Below, piece by piece: positions 37,607 to 46,906 of a DNA stretch of 64,000 nucleotides. The translations under genes were made by a program, and so were the position numbers. The notes beneath the pieces are model-generated. The model saw only the letters and a list, made by a program, of their open reading frames with translations, had not been told where the DNA came from and did no database searches. This DNA comes from Moniliella sp. 'wahieum' (Eukaryota; Basidiomycota; Moniliellomycetes; Moniliellales; Moniliellaceae). The stretch covers positions 372,001 through 436,000 of the forward strand of contig RSEE01000008.1 in NCBI GenBank assembly GCA_003971905.1, given 5' to 3'. Within the stretch, counting starts at the first letter, position 1. Each line of letters begins with the position of its first letter.

Positions 37607-39065
37607 ATGGGCTCGAAGGACTCGCACGACAAAAGCGCAAGGCGCGCAGCAGCGACGCCTCCAAGCCCAAGCCTAAGCGTACGAAGTCGGCTGAATCGGG
37701 GGCCACTGAAGCCTTGATTAAGGTGGATGATCGTCCGGAAACGGGGCCCGTCTTGGTCAGTTGCCCCGACTTGATGTGCCGACTGAGATTCCCTTTACGC
37801 TCTACACCGCCCCTCCTCTCGAGGAGGAGGGTATGGGGGATGATCATGACCAGAACTTGCTTGTGGGTGAGGACGACGTAATGCGTTACGTGTCAAACAA
37901 CGGCGATTGGTCCACCTTTGCGGAGGAGGAGCGCGGCATGGGCCGCGTCCGTGAGTATGATGGCGAGTACATGTTGGGCGTGTACGACCCGGATGAAAAG
38001 ACGGTAACTCTTCGTCGGGCACCGCTCTTGTCTATCCGACGCACCGTGCGTGCCCACGCGGACCTCAACTCCATGGCAACGGGGGTCGAACGACTATGCG
38101 GCTCGGCAGCTGCAGCGGAGGCACCTTGGCGATCTATTTGGTAATCGCAAGATGAAGGCGAAGGCATCCAATGCGGATCGGATGAAGGTTGAGGGCTCGT
38201 CGGAAAGCATGCAGCGGATTCTTACTCAAGTTTCTAGGGTATTCAATCTTCCAGCACCGAGAATGCCCAAGAGGCCAAGGCGACACACGGGGAAGAAGAG
38301 GCCGCCGCTCTCGCCGCAGGTGTACCCGCAGAGGTGCTACGTTACATCCCCATGCCCAATATGAAGGCCGAGCACCCAGAAGAGGTCTATCCCATCTCCA
38401 CATTGGTCCCGACTGACATCCTGCGCATTCTCAAAATCACCTGGATCGAGTCAGCTGAGACTGCGGCGATGTATCCAAATGCCTTCCCTTTCCTCGCCCG
38501 CCAAGAGCACCTACATGCCCGCTCGTGTTCTAGAGACGATCAAGGCGTACAAGACCAACACCTCAAGCCAACTGTTGGAGGATCGAGTTCGTCTGGCTTA
38601 CTTCGGGGCCTTGCTCTGGGGTCTACTCTTCTCTGAGCGGTTGCTCAACAACCGCAAAGCGCTTTCTCAGCGTCTCAAACTCAATGACCCCGCAGGTAGC
38701 TCCACGGTGCTGAATCATCTGTACCTCCACTTCACCGAATCTCAGCGCGGTACCAAGGAGCGGTACATTACCACCTTTATGAAGACCAAAATTCTGGCCC
38801 ACCTAGCCGCCATTTTGCTTCACCTTGACGCCTTTGCGGTCGACTGTGGCCGGGTGTCGGCGGAATTGGAACTCACGCCAAAACGGTGCGTACCTAGGAC
38901 CTCCTGCTGCTGAACTATTACTGACGCTATATCACCAGGTTGACCGACATCTTCCACTCCTTGGGATGCAAGCCGTCAATGGTCAAGTCTTCCACCGAAA
39001 ACCGGACGATCAACAAAAGAGTTCTCCGCTTGCCCTTGTCATGGCCAAAGGCCCGGGCTTTCTGA
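37607..39065 (+). CDS. RPA49: RNA polymerase I subunit A49
   Basis: TFIIE-like/TFIIF-like subunit of RNA polymerase I, used in rDNA transcription. Recognisable blocks are GPVLVS...DVPTEIPFTLYTAP (dimerisation part), TLRRAPLLSIRRTVRAH, AARQLQRRHLGDLFGNRKMKA, EVLRYIPMPNMKAEHPEEVYP, MYPNAFPFLAR, YMPARVLETIKAYK and the tandem winged-helix region ending LTDIFHSLGCKPSMVK. An intron at 38886..38938 (GTGCGT...CACCAG) joins TPKR to LTDIF. The start is uncertain: ATG 37607 (MGSKDSHD) leads into a Lys/Arg/Ser-rich N-terminus; ATG 37532 is an alternative. The frame changes about six times (37630 to 38500), which fits assembly error. Confidence 0.85.
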
Positions 39066-39325
39066 TTGCATTTGCGACCCACTCATTTCTGGCACGATAC
39101 ATTGGGCACATTTCCCTATGTACATGCATCAATGGCGTGTTTGCGTTTTATTGTAGACAAAATGGATTGCTTTAACGAGAGAAAAAGGGGAGAATCTGAG
39201 ATGTTGTTCGCTACGACCCAGCTGCAACAGACTCCGTTTTTGTATACAGTGCCCAACTCACGCTTCGGTCGGCCACTGAACATCCGTTACTCTATTACTA
39301 ATGAGTTGTGAGAAGGGAAAAAAGG

Positions 39326-39422
39326 TGCGGCCGCCGGGAATCGAACCCGAACCTTCAGCTGCCCCCTGTCAGTCGAGTAACCAACGTGGAAGGCTAAAAT
39401 TCTACCTTTAAACTACAGCCGC
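39326..39422 (-). tRNA. tRNA-Gly (UCC) with 26-nt intron
   Basis: Acceptor strands GCGGCTG and CGGCCGC pair over seven bases (one G-U). The D-arm region is TAGTTTAAAGGTAGAAT. The anticodon loop CTTCCA carries UCC at 39390-39388. The T arm is CGGGTTCGATTCCCG, and A73 is at 39326. A 26-nt intron (39361..39386) interrupts the loop one base 3' of the anticodon; removing it restores the TTAGC/GCTGA anticodon stem. No CCA is encoded, as normal for eukaryotes. The Pol III terminator would lie beyond 39326; TTTTTTCCC is present on that strand at 39315-39323. Confidence 0.92.
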
Positions 39423-39693
39423 TTGTGTTCAACTTCTGAATGCTCCAGTGGTCTTTCTGATTGACTGGGCACAAACTGACACAAAAGAGCTGAGTGTGAG
39501 TCTGCATTGTACGCAAAACACTTTTCGCGTGTCAAATGCCAAAGCTCTACAAATGCTACAGTTAGTGTGGTATAGGGACTAGTATGCAGGTTGTTAATGG
39601 TGCGGGATTCAAATCGACAGTTCCATAACATCAGCAAAAAGAGGTGGAAGGCAAAGGGTCTTAGCTGGGTGGTGCCGGGGAGGTGGAAGTGCC

Positions 39694-40380
39694 TGATGAG
39701 ACCTGGAGTCATGTTGGTCCTTGTCACGGGGCGATGCGCAGCACAGCCACCGGAGATATTTCCGTTGGCGCCGCCGCTGCTTATCGTTCGCTCTTGGCTT
39801 CTAATCAGTTCGATCGCCGATGTTCCGCGCGTGCAGATCGGCGGGAGCCATCAGCCACGTGGTCTCCAACAGACCACAGTCAGGCCGCTTGCCTATTGTA
39901 CGACTTGCGGGCCTTTGCCTGCCTATATAAAGACCCGCTCTGTACTAAGAATGCATGGAGGCAAGCGACCAATCGTCTTGTCCTACGTCACCCTCAGCGC
40001 CGCCTTCTCCAGGACTCAGCTTAGGAACGCTATCGCTAGGAAGGCAGAGGGGAGGACGCCTCTTGGGTACGAAGCTCGTGCTTCGGGCCTACGACTGGTC
40101 CCCTTGCCTGACGAGCCAGAGGGCAGGCTCCCCTTTGTGCCCCGTCGGGCGAGGTTGTCATCGCCCGGGAGGCCACACCGTTACAGTCCTGTAGGGTGAT
40201 ACGATTGCACTGATGGTGGTGGGGGCCGGAGCCAACCAACGGCGGCCACAGGGACATCAACCGGCCGGCGACATTGAATCTGGCTGCGGATCAAGAGAAG
40301 CAGGAAAACATCGGAGCTCCTAGGCTTGAAGAGGGGCTGAATGGACCTTGGCCAAATGCACAAGACACCTCGTGGCTCAA
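39694..40380 (+). repeat. Dispersed element R3, copy a (split by a solo LTR)
   Basis: Outer ends TGATGAGACCTGGAGTC (39694) and CTCGTGGCTCAA (40380) match copy b at 56731-56960. A perfect 7-bp direct repeat AAGTGCC lies at 39687-39693 and 40381-40387. Without the nested LTR and its duplication the element is 218 nt. No terminal inverted repeats and no coding frame were seen, so it behaves like a small non-autonomous retroposon (inference). The right duplication overlaps the last base of the pirin stop codon. Confidence 0.8.
39722..40185 (+). mobile_element. Solo LTR of an LTR retrotransposon
   Basis: A 464-bp segment starting TGTCACG and ending GTTACA, with TG...CA termini and short imperfect inverted ends. 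It is flanked by the 5-bp direct repeat GTCCT (39717-39721 and 40186-40190). Its absence from R3 copy b confirms insertion into R3. A TATATAAAG motif at about 39922-39930 fits an LTR promoter. No internal element remains. It is younger than the R3 insertion that contains it. The family is not determined. Confidence 0.75.
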
Positions 40381-40386
40381 AAGTGC

Positions 40387-41451
40387 CTAGAACGTGTGAG
40401 AGCGGGCAACGTTACCAATCTTACTCTTCCAGGTACGGGCTCCCTCGAACCCGTTCTGACCCATGGAAAAGTCAATGAGCGTCTGTTGCACCTCTTGCCT
40501 CGAGGTAAGAACAAACGGTCCATACTGGTATACATCTTGATCCAACGGATTGCCCGCAATGAGAGCAAACGTTGCATCCTCGTCTCCCCTGCATGGGTGA
40601 GCCACACTCCATTTTCTTGCTTGGATCGATCCATTGCAATCGCATCGCGCTCCGATTCGATCTGTGCCTTGTTGGTAAGAACGAGGGTGTGATAAGGCTG
40701 ATACAGGTTGTCCTTAGTTGGCTCGCCCACGTAGATACTGGCCCCAGGCAGCGAATAAATGAAAGCATTCCATCCCGTTGGCAGCGGTTGGAACACCTTA
40801 CCGCCTGGCTTGAGCGTAATGAGGAAGTACCAGCACTGACCCTTGTCCGCACTGCGGACAGGGGAGATAACACCATGCGAGGCACCGGCGATAACCTTAA
40901 TGTCCCATCCGTTCCCTTCGCGCTCCGGGGTTTCAACCTCGGCAGGGCGGGGAAAGGCATGGGGAATGTCTTCATTGCTAATTTCTTGGTAATTAGGCTC
41001 AGAGTATTTGAGCTCGGCAGGCAGGTCGATCCACAACTGCAAACCCTGAGGTTCTTGATCAATGGGCTCGCCCGTCTTTGGATCTTCAAACAAGGGCATC
41101 TCAGCGTGCACCAGGCCCTTTCCAGCTGTCATCCACCATCGCCCCAGGGCCAAAGCGTGCCATAGTGACCCTGGGAGTCTTCGTGTTGGGCAGAGCCTTG
41201 AGGAGGAGGGTGACAGTTGTCATGCCGCGGTGCGGGTGGTCGGGGAAACCGCTGCCCTTTCGGATGCTGAAATGGTCAAGCATCAAGAACGGAGACAGGT
41301 TGCGCAACTGCGGGTGCCAATCGAGCGGCGTACTGTGACTCCATCTCTTCGGGGGTGGCCACCACTCTTGATGGCACGGGCAACGCTGCGGGTGATGGCT
41401 GATCGGGTAGCTTGGCATCAGCAGCTCATCGGGGTGGTCCATTGTTGACAT
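40387..41451 (-). CDS. Pirin
   Basis: Cupin-fold nuclear or cytosolic iron-binding protein of the pirin family, whose members act as transcription cofactors or quercetin-type dioxygenases. Blocks visible are RRSIGT then QLRNLSPFLMLDHFSIRKG, FPDHPHRGMTTVTLLL (metal-site His region), MTAGKGLVHAEMP, LQLWIDLP, and the C-terminal cupin part ALIAGNPLDQDVYQYGPFVLTSRQE. The stop codon is at 40389..40387. The frame changes near 41310, 41160 and 40590. The start at 41451 (MSTMDHPDE) is provisional because the conserved N-terminus (VARAIKSGG) lies in another frame. The gene ends exactly where element R3 is inserted. Confidence 0.88.
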
Positions 41452-41760
41452 TGTGCGAGTGGGTTGGGAGCGGTGCGTAGCGGAGGTGGAAAGGTACCGG
41501 CGAAGGAGTTGAGGGAACGGAAGACGTGAAGGGAGGCTGGAGGTGGCCCTGAGAGGCGGGAGGGTTTAAATACCATGGCGGTGCTTACATAGGGTGCGCA
41601 TGGGGGCAGTAGGCTTGGGAAGCATGCGCTTATGAATGGCTTATGCCCGAGCCAAGCTGCCGGTTCGCACTCGGGACGCTTTTGGGGCAACGCAGGGCAA
41701 CGCCCCCGTGCGGCGTCACAGCATCACCGCTCCCTGTCCGGTGACCTCGCCAGTCACTAG
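41452..41760. other. Intergenic region upstream of pirin
   Basis: Contains the pirin upstream region. The end (41738-41800) carries CCAGTCACTAGTCACTGCGCC-type short repeats like those elsewhere in the window. Confidence 0.5.
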
Positions 41761-42198
41761 TCACTGCGCCACTAGGTCATCGGCGAAGTCACCGGTCGTC
41801 CACTGTGCATCCCGTTCCGGTTCTACTTGGTCCGGCCCCGACGCCACCCCCTCCAGGCAGGATGCAGCAGGGGCCAGCCTTGCTTCCGCTGCCTTCCAGC
41901 GTTCCACCCTCTCTTCTCGTGCGTTCGTCTCCGTTCGACTACGTCCAACGTTGCGGCCTGAGGCGCAATGCTCAACGTTCTCGCTTCCACGGGGTAAGTG
42001 CGCGTCTACCGGTATCGTTGCTCTGTCGCATCCATCGGCGAAGAGGGGTGCTTTGTTACGTGCAGCGAGCATACGGAGCAGGCCCGGCTTTTGCCGTTCA
42101 TAACGGGGTTTTGGCTCCAGTCCTGCGAGCATGCCCTCATCGATCTCATCGGTATCCACGAAGGAAGAGGGGATTGCCCCCCCCAGTGCCGTCGCCAT
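41761..42198 (-). CDS. Hypothetical protein (145 codons)
   Basis: Not recognised. ATG 42198 (CATGGCG context) opens MATALGGAIPSSFVDTDEID, then GMLAGLEPKPRYERQKPGLL and MLAARNKAPLFADG, a hydrophilic, plausibly coding sequence. After about residue 60 the composition changes, and an intron or frame break is possible. The opposite strand has overlapping open frames of similar length, so the assignment is weak. Confidence 0.35.
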   Translation of the reverse strand: MATALGGAIPSSFVDTDEIDEGMLAGLEPKPRYERQKPGLLRMLAARNKAPLFADGCDRATIPVDAHLPRGSENVEHCASGRNVGRSRTETNAREERVERWKAAEARLAPAASCLEGVASGPDQVEPERDAQWTTGDFADDLVAQ

Positions 42199-43063
42199 GA
42201 TTGCAAGGGAGTTGGAAGAAGCAGGCGAGAAGACATGGACTCCTTGCGTTAGACATCGCTACAAAAACGTGGCGTGAACGTTGAACGTTGAGTAGTGGAA
42301 CGTGTTGAGCCTAGTAGGGCATGTAAGCGAGTGCAGACGCATTCGTGTTGAATGCGACCCTAACGTAACGGGAGTGCCACCAAACCCAAGCGCCCTCTGC
42401 GTCCGCGCCACCAGGCGAGGTCCGCTTGCTGTCCGCCCCCAAACACCATTGCCCATCACGGCCGGGAGGACGAGTATGACTACCTCAACGACTCTTTCGA
42501 AGCACGCAGCGTCTCTCACCAGTCCGTCTCTCATTATCCCACGCGCCCGCACCATATCCTTCTGCGCCACGATCCTTCCGCAGCGGCGTGCGCATATAGC
42601 CCAGCTACAGCCGGTTCCTGCAGTGGACAGAAAAGCGGGCACCTGGGTGTATCGGCATTCGAGGCAACAATCTTTTGTTTTCAACAGCTGATGAGAAAGA
42701 GGGAAAGTGTGTTTGCTGTGCTACTACTACCCCCCGCACTGTTAATGTCTGTGAAGAATTGTAACTTGTTGACGTGGGGATTATGCAGCGCTTCCTATAA
42801 CGTTTCCAAATGCGCCCAACCTTCCCCTATGCGGCAATAGTTTCATATAGTGTCCAATGTAGGTGGCTTCCAGTAGAAGCAGAAACAGGAAGAGAGACAG
42901 GATGCTGTCTGACGATAGAAAAAGTGAATTAGGACCACAATAACACAAGTGTCCCGCGGAGGGTTCCGCATCCAACGGCCTGAGACCTGAAGGAGAGCCA
43001 GGGCGACAAAAGAAAGTTTTGAGATGCACGGTAACAGACGACGATCGGCAATTTAAAGCCCAC
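42199..43063. other. Intergenic region with no clear gene
   Basis: Holds two GAACGTT units (42274-42291), a motif also clustered at 49505-49556. A plus frame about 42400-42690 (GREDEYDYLNDSFEARS) is open but unrecognised. The end contains the GH16 3' flank. Confidence 0.4.
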
Positions 43064-44321
43064 TTAAAGCAGCAACGAGATGCCCAAGCCTGTCACAGCG
43101 ACAGCCACCACCGCTGTTCCGGCACGGACGATGCTAGCTGGGCTTTTGTGACTCTGGTTGCTCGAGCCCGATGAGCCCGATGAGCTCGACGAGCCCGCTG
43201 ACTTGACAAAGGCACGCACATCGTTTACCGCCCAGTATGCCTCCGAATAAGACGATCCGTTAAGCCCCACCTGGGACGGACACGAGGGGAAGTACTTGTT
43301 GCAACCAGAGATGTCATACGTGTTGGCTGCCCAGTCACCACACAGCGTCATAGTAAAGACAAGCGACATGTTGGAGAATTGGGATGAGCACGATGCGACA
43401 GGGAAGTCCGCTCCCGGCCGCCCCCAAGTCGAGGTATCGACGGTCTGGGAACCGGACTTGAGGTTGCTAGGTACCTGACTGTGCGGGAAGTACCAGACAC
43501 GAATACCAGAGCCCCCCGAGCTCAGGTCGCGCTCCATAGCGAACAATCCGCCTTGGGCTTGGTTCAGTGCCGGACCTGGTGGGAACGACGGTCTTGTCGC
43601 CCAGCACCGTCGTCTGGTTCATCTCGATACGGCAGCCTTCGTTGCCCGCAGCGTAGTTCACAGTGCAATTGTTGAGGGTCGTAATGCCAGTCTGATTCTG
43701 CTGGGTGGTAGGAAAGGTGCATTCGCCCCCAGTGTGGAGGGAAACGAGGTTGCCATTGAACTGGCCGCCGGTTTGGCCCGCATTAGGCACATTGGCATTC
43801 TCGAAAATGTCAATCTCCCCGCCTTGGGGGTAGTTTGGGTGTCGGGCGGGACCATCCAGAAGGAAGGCCAGACGGAGCAGCCGGTGGGGACATGGGTGGC
43901 ATTAAGGACAAATACACCATCTCCATAGGTCTGGTTGGAAGTGATGCGCACCGATGGACGGCCTCAGGCTGCACCTCGGTGGTATCCACGCGCATAATAA
44001 ATTGTCCATCGTTTTGGACATAGGTCAAGTTGGAGGCGATCGCGGTCGCCTTGGGCACATACTTTACCAGACCATGAGTCGAATCTGGGGAAGGCGGAGG
44101 GAAAAGAAAGGTGGAGTCAGCAAGGGGTGATGGACGGGTAGCATGCTGTTAGGAAGAAAGGGGGACCCACCAGACTGGTTGGTGATGTAGTCGCCCCAGT
44201 AGCGGAACTTGTTCTCAAAGTCCGAGCCGGTGTAGGTGTCCTGTAGGCCCCACTTGGCGGCGGACACGAGGGGGGCGAGCACAGCTGCACCGGCGGCAGC
44301 AGCAACAAAGGAGGAGCGCAT
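43064..44321 (-). CDS. GH16 family beta-glucanase, secreted and probably GPI-anchored
   Basis: Extracellular endo-1,3(4)-beta-glucanase-type enzyme of glycoside hydrolase family 16, acting on cell-wall glucans. ATG 44321 begins a signal peptide (SSFVAAAAGAAVLAPLVSA). Intron 44085..44170 joins NQS to DSTHGLVKYV. The GH16 core shows CSVWPSFWMV and the catalytic GGEIDIFENAN (E..D..E), then GGQFNGNLVSLHT, AMERDLSSGGSGIRVWYFP, TLCGDWA and YSEAYWAVNDVRAFV. The C-terminus is a Ser/Gly-rich linker plus a hydrophobic tail (VAVAVTGLGISLLL), typical of GPI attachment. The frame changes near 43950, 43840 and 43560; the last is next to a CCC run. The first ATG is at 44321; the preceding codon TTG is not a start. 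Confidence 0.9.
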
Positions 44322-44689
44322 GCGGGGCAAAAGAGTTGGTGGTGGGTGGGAAGCAGACGCGTGCGCAGCTGGCCGGATGGGCTTCTTTTAATGGGGCTAC
44401 ATACTGCGCGGCGCTGCCGATCAGCGGCGGGGATGCAGGATGCCGGTCGGCCGCTGAGCCGGGCGGCCGCTGAGCTCAGCAAACACTGCCCGACTGGGGG
44501 GCGCACCAGACAGGCCCCGAGGGGTGGTGCATGCTGTGACGTTGTGGCATGCAATGGGCTGGTGCTGGGGGGGGCGGCAGCCGGCTGCCACACTAGCATG
44601 CACTGGCATGTACTCAGTAACTCGGTACTCACAACTGACATGTCACAGCAACGCCTAATGCTTGCAGGATGCATGGTGGGCAATATGCA

Positions 44690-44775
44690 ATCCTCATCAT
44701 CGACATCATCGACATCATCGATCATCTGAACAGCGACCAGCGATCATCGATCAGATCGATCACCAGGATTACCCA
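44690..44775. repeat. CATCATCGA / GATCATCGATC simple repeat
   Basis: Three CATCATCGA units run into GATCATCGATCAGATCGATCA, which is largely palindromic. Same class as the block at 7963-8200. Confidence 0.8.
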
Positions 44776-44901
44776 GGTTGGGAGTCCTCACCAAATCAAC
44801 CAGTCAAGCTAGTCACCAGAAACGGGCAACGAGTAACGTTTAACGTTTAACGACTATCGATTAGGGTCGAGTAAATGACACAGAATCGCACGCACCGCTA
44901 G

Positions 44902-45030
44902 GGTACACGAACCACACGGCAACGCCTGTCGAACGCCGGGAGATGGAGCAGCATCGACTATTGAAGCAAGGGGAAAACGACAACAACGCCAAGTATACCA
45001 TCAGCCACGCACTCATCAGGAACCGTTCCT
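44902..45030 (+). mobile_element. Diverged relic of the LINE-like element
   Basis: Aligns with 32214-32340 of copy 1. It shares GTACACGA, TCGAACGCCGGGAGA, TTGAAGCAAGG and AACGCCAAGTA, and the encoded ERRE...LLKQ...NNAKY still parallels copy 1. It is much more divergent than the other copies, so it is an older insertion. Confidence 0.6.
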
Positions 45031-45981
45031 CCTGTCGTAGTGCATAATGTTGAGATCAATAAACGCACGCGGGCAAACTAGGCCGCCATGACGCCAAGAA
45101 GATGTTTGAGCTCTGGACGAAATTATATTGAGGGTACCGAGTACCGAGCAATGAAGCCTGAAGCGAAGCTTGAAGCTTAAAGCTTGAAGGCCGAGGGGTC
45201 TTCGCATCATCCATTACATCACGCCTCACCTGGCCACCCTCATCCACTCGCGCATTTTCGGTTTGGAAGCGATTGGGGGTAGCCGGTAGCCAGAGGGACT
45301 TATTGGCCTGTTAGCGAGACGCCATTGGTTTCCCAATAGGGTTATTGGCGCGTTGGCGCAAGCTAGCAACACATCCTGGATTGTAGCGTTTCTTAGTCCC
45401 TTCTGCCTTGCAAATGATATTGGATCTACCCTTCCCACAATCGGATGTAGCGCGACCCCGGAGACACGAATGTGCATCAGTGTGTGTGCCAGCCCAGTCA
45501 CTAGTCAGCCCTGTAACTTGTTTTCGAGTTGCCCTCACAAGTATAGCTCGCGGCATACCCCGTCCTCTGTCGCATTCATCGTGCTCGGAACAGTGGATCA
45601 TGAGACGGTGGGCGATACAACGGTGACATGGTGGTTACGTGGTTACCCTGACCTCAGTGTGGCCATGAGCCTTGTCGTCAACTAGTGCTATAGAACACGT
45701 CACACGTGGCATCGCGCGTGTGGTAAGGAACTGTAGCCAACTTGCAGTCTGTCTAAGGCCTACTGTGCCTCCCCTAAAAGGTGCTCTAAGTGGATACAGA
45801 AACGAGTGACAATCGCAAGGTGCTGGTAGGCATACTTTGAAAAGCTTGAAGAGCTTGAAGAGCTTCAAGCTCCACGACGGTTTCGCAACAAACGGGGTCC
45901 CCAAATGGGACCCAATTAGTCCATGCTTGACGTCGATCGGGAGTTTTGCCTAGACCACGACACCACCAGCCGTAATCATGC

Positions 45982-46396
45982 TTAGGTGTTGGGGTTCATG
46001 CGACGCTTGCCGTTGGGAGCCAGAGTGGCGTTCACAAAGCTACAATCCAGTCAGAATGGGTCCAACACAAACGAGAAGCGCAAAAAGGGAATGATACGCA
46101 CCGGCGCGTGTAAAGCAGGCGCTTCTTAGCGCGGCCCTTGGGCAGCTTCTTCTTCTCTTGAGGCTCAACCTTGGGAGTCTGGCCCTTGACCTTACCGGCA
46201 CGCGCGAGGGAACCGTGAACCTTACCCCTGTTTTAAGATAGGTCAGTATACCGCTATTCGAAAGCCAAAGGAGGGTGGGAGCAGGGGGAATGGTGCAGGC
46301 GGCAATCCCAAGTTGCAGCCACGCAATTTCCAAAGGGAACAGCAAGCAACAAGGGTAGCTGCAACGCCAGACTCCCCGCCGGGGAGAGACGTACAT
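45982..46396 (-). CDS. RPS30: 40S ribosomal protein eS30
   Basis: Small-subunit ribosomal protein eS30, here not fused to a ubiquitin-like domain, as usual in fungi. Exons complement(join(45982..46039, 46102..46227, 46395..46396)) give 61 residues with no frame break: [17 protein letters not shown], then a Lys-rich core and GKRRMNPNT at the end. The first exon contributes only AT of the start codon. The donor GTACGT follows directly, and the 167-nt intron ends ACAG before G-GGT-AAG. The second intron is 62 nt (GTGCGT...GTAG). Confidence 0.92.
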
Positions 46397-46906
46397 GTTG
46401 ATGGACTTGCTAAGGCAATCTGGTGGTTAGTCAAAGCACTGTGGCAACTAGCTGAGCCGAGTCAAATACACGAGCAATAGGGTTTGGGCGTTTTTTTTCT
46501 GCAGAGCAAATGAGCTGCGGTAATAACCCTACTAATTTACGCCATCGCGTCTTGGATCATCGATCACGACCACTTCGGAAATCGCTGATTTCCGCTGTCG
46601 ACTGCTGATTTAAAGTACCTGTGCGGACCCAAACTACCGAACCTATTTGCGAGCTCTTCAGTTTCTGTCCATCTGCAGGCAACCGCGCTTGACCTGTATC
46701 TTGTGCACGTGAGCTCAGACGGGACGTTGCCTACTATCTATATATCACACAGGATAATCCTGTTGGTCCGGTTTGACAAAAAAAGTACAGTCCGTAGGCC
46801 ATTTGGCCAGAGGCGGGGCGGGGGGGGGGGAGGATGTCGGGAAGAGAAGTAAACGAAAGGAAGAGAACATGCCCAGGAAACGTTATTTGTCGTCTAATGC
46901 ACACGA
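46397..46906. other. Intergenic region eS30-ITFG1-like
   Basis: Upstream of eS30 and downstream of the ITFG1-like gene. It has a TTTTTTTCT run (46491-46500), GATTTCCGCTGATTT repeats (46578-46612) and a TATATATC motif (46738-46746). No gene was recognised. Confidence 0.55.

Larger units (their letters stand above)
44322..45981. other. 1.66-kb gene-free region with repeat and LINE relic
   Basis: Upstream of GH16. It contains a CATCATCGA simple repeat (44690-44775), GTTTAACGTTTAACG (44836-44850), a diverged LINE fragment (44902-45030), AAGCTTGAAGC units (45160-45190) and GAAGAGCTT units (45840-45870). No host gene is supported. Confidence 0.6.

Noticed and set aside
39591-40199. 202-codon plus ORF beside the tRNA
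   Set aside because: It lies almost wholly within R3 and the nested solo LTR, so it is not a host gene.
41636-42252. Plus-strand ORFs over 41.6-42.25 kb
   Set aside because: Compositionally they look like shadows (Ser/Arg/Pro-rich), and they compete with a more plausible minus frame starting at 42198. Not enough support.
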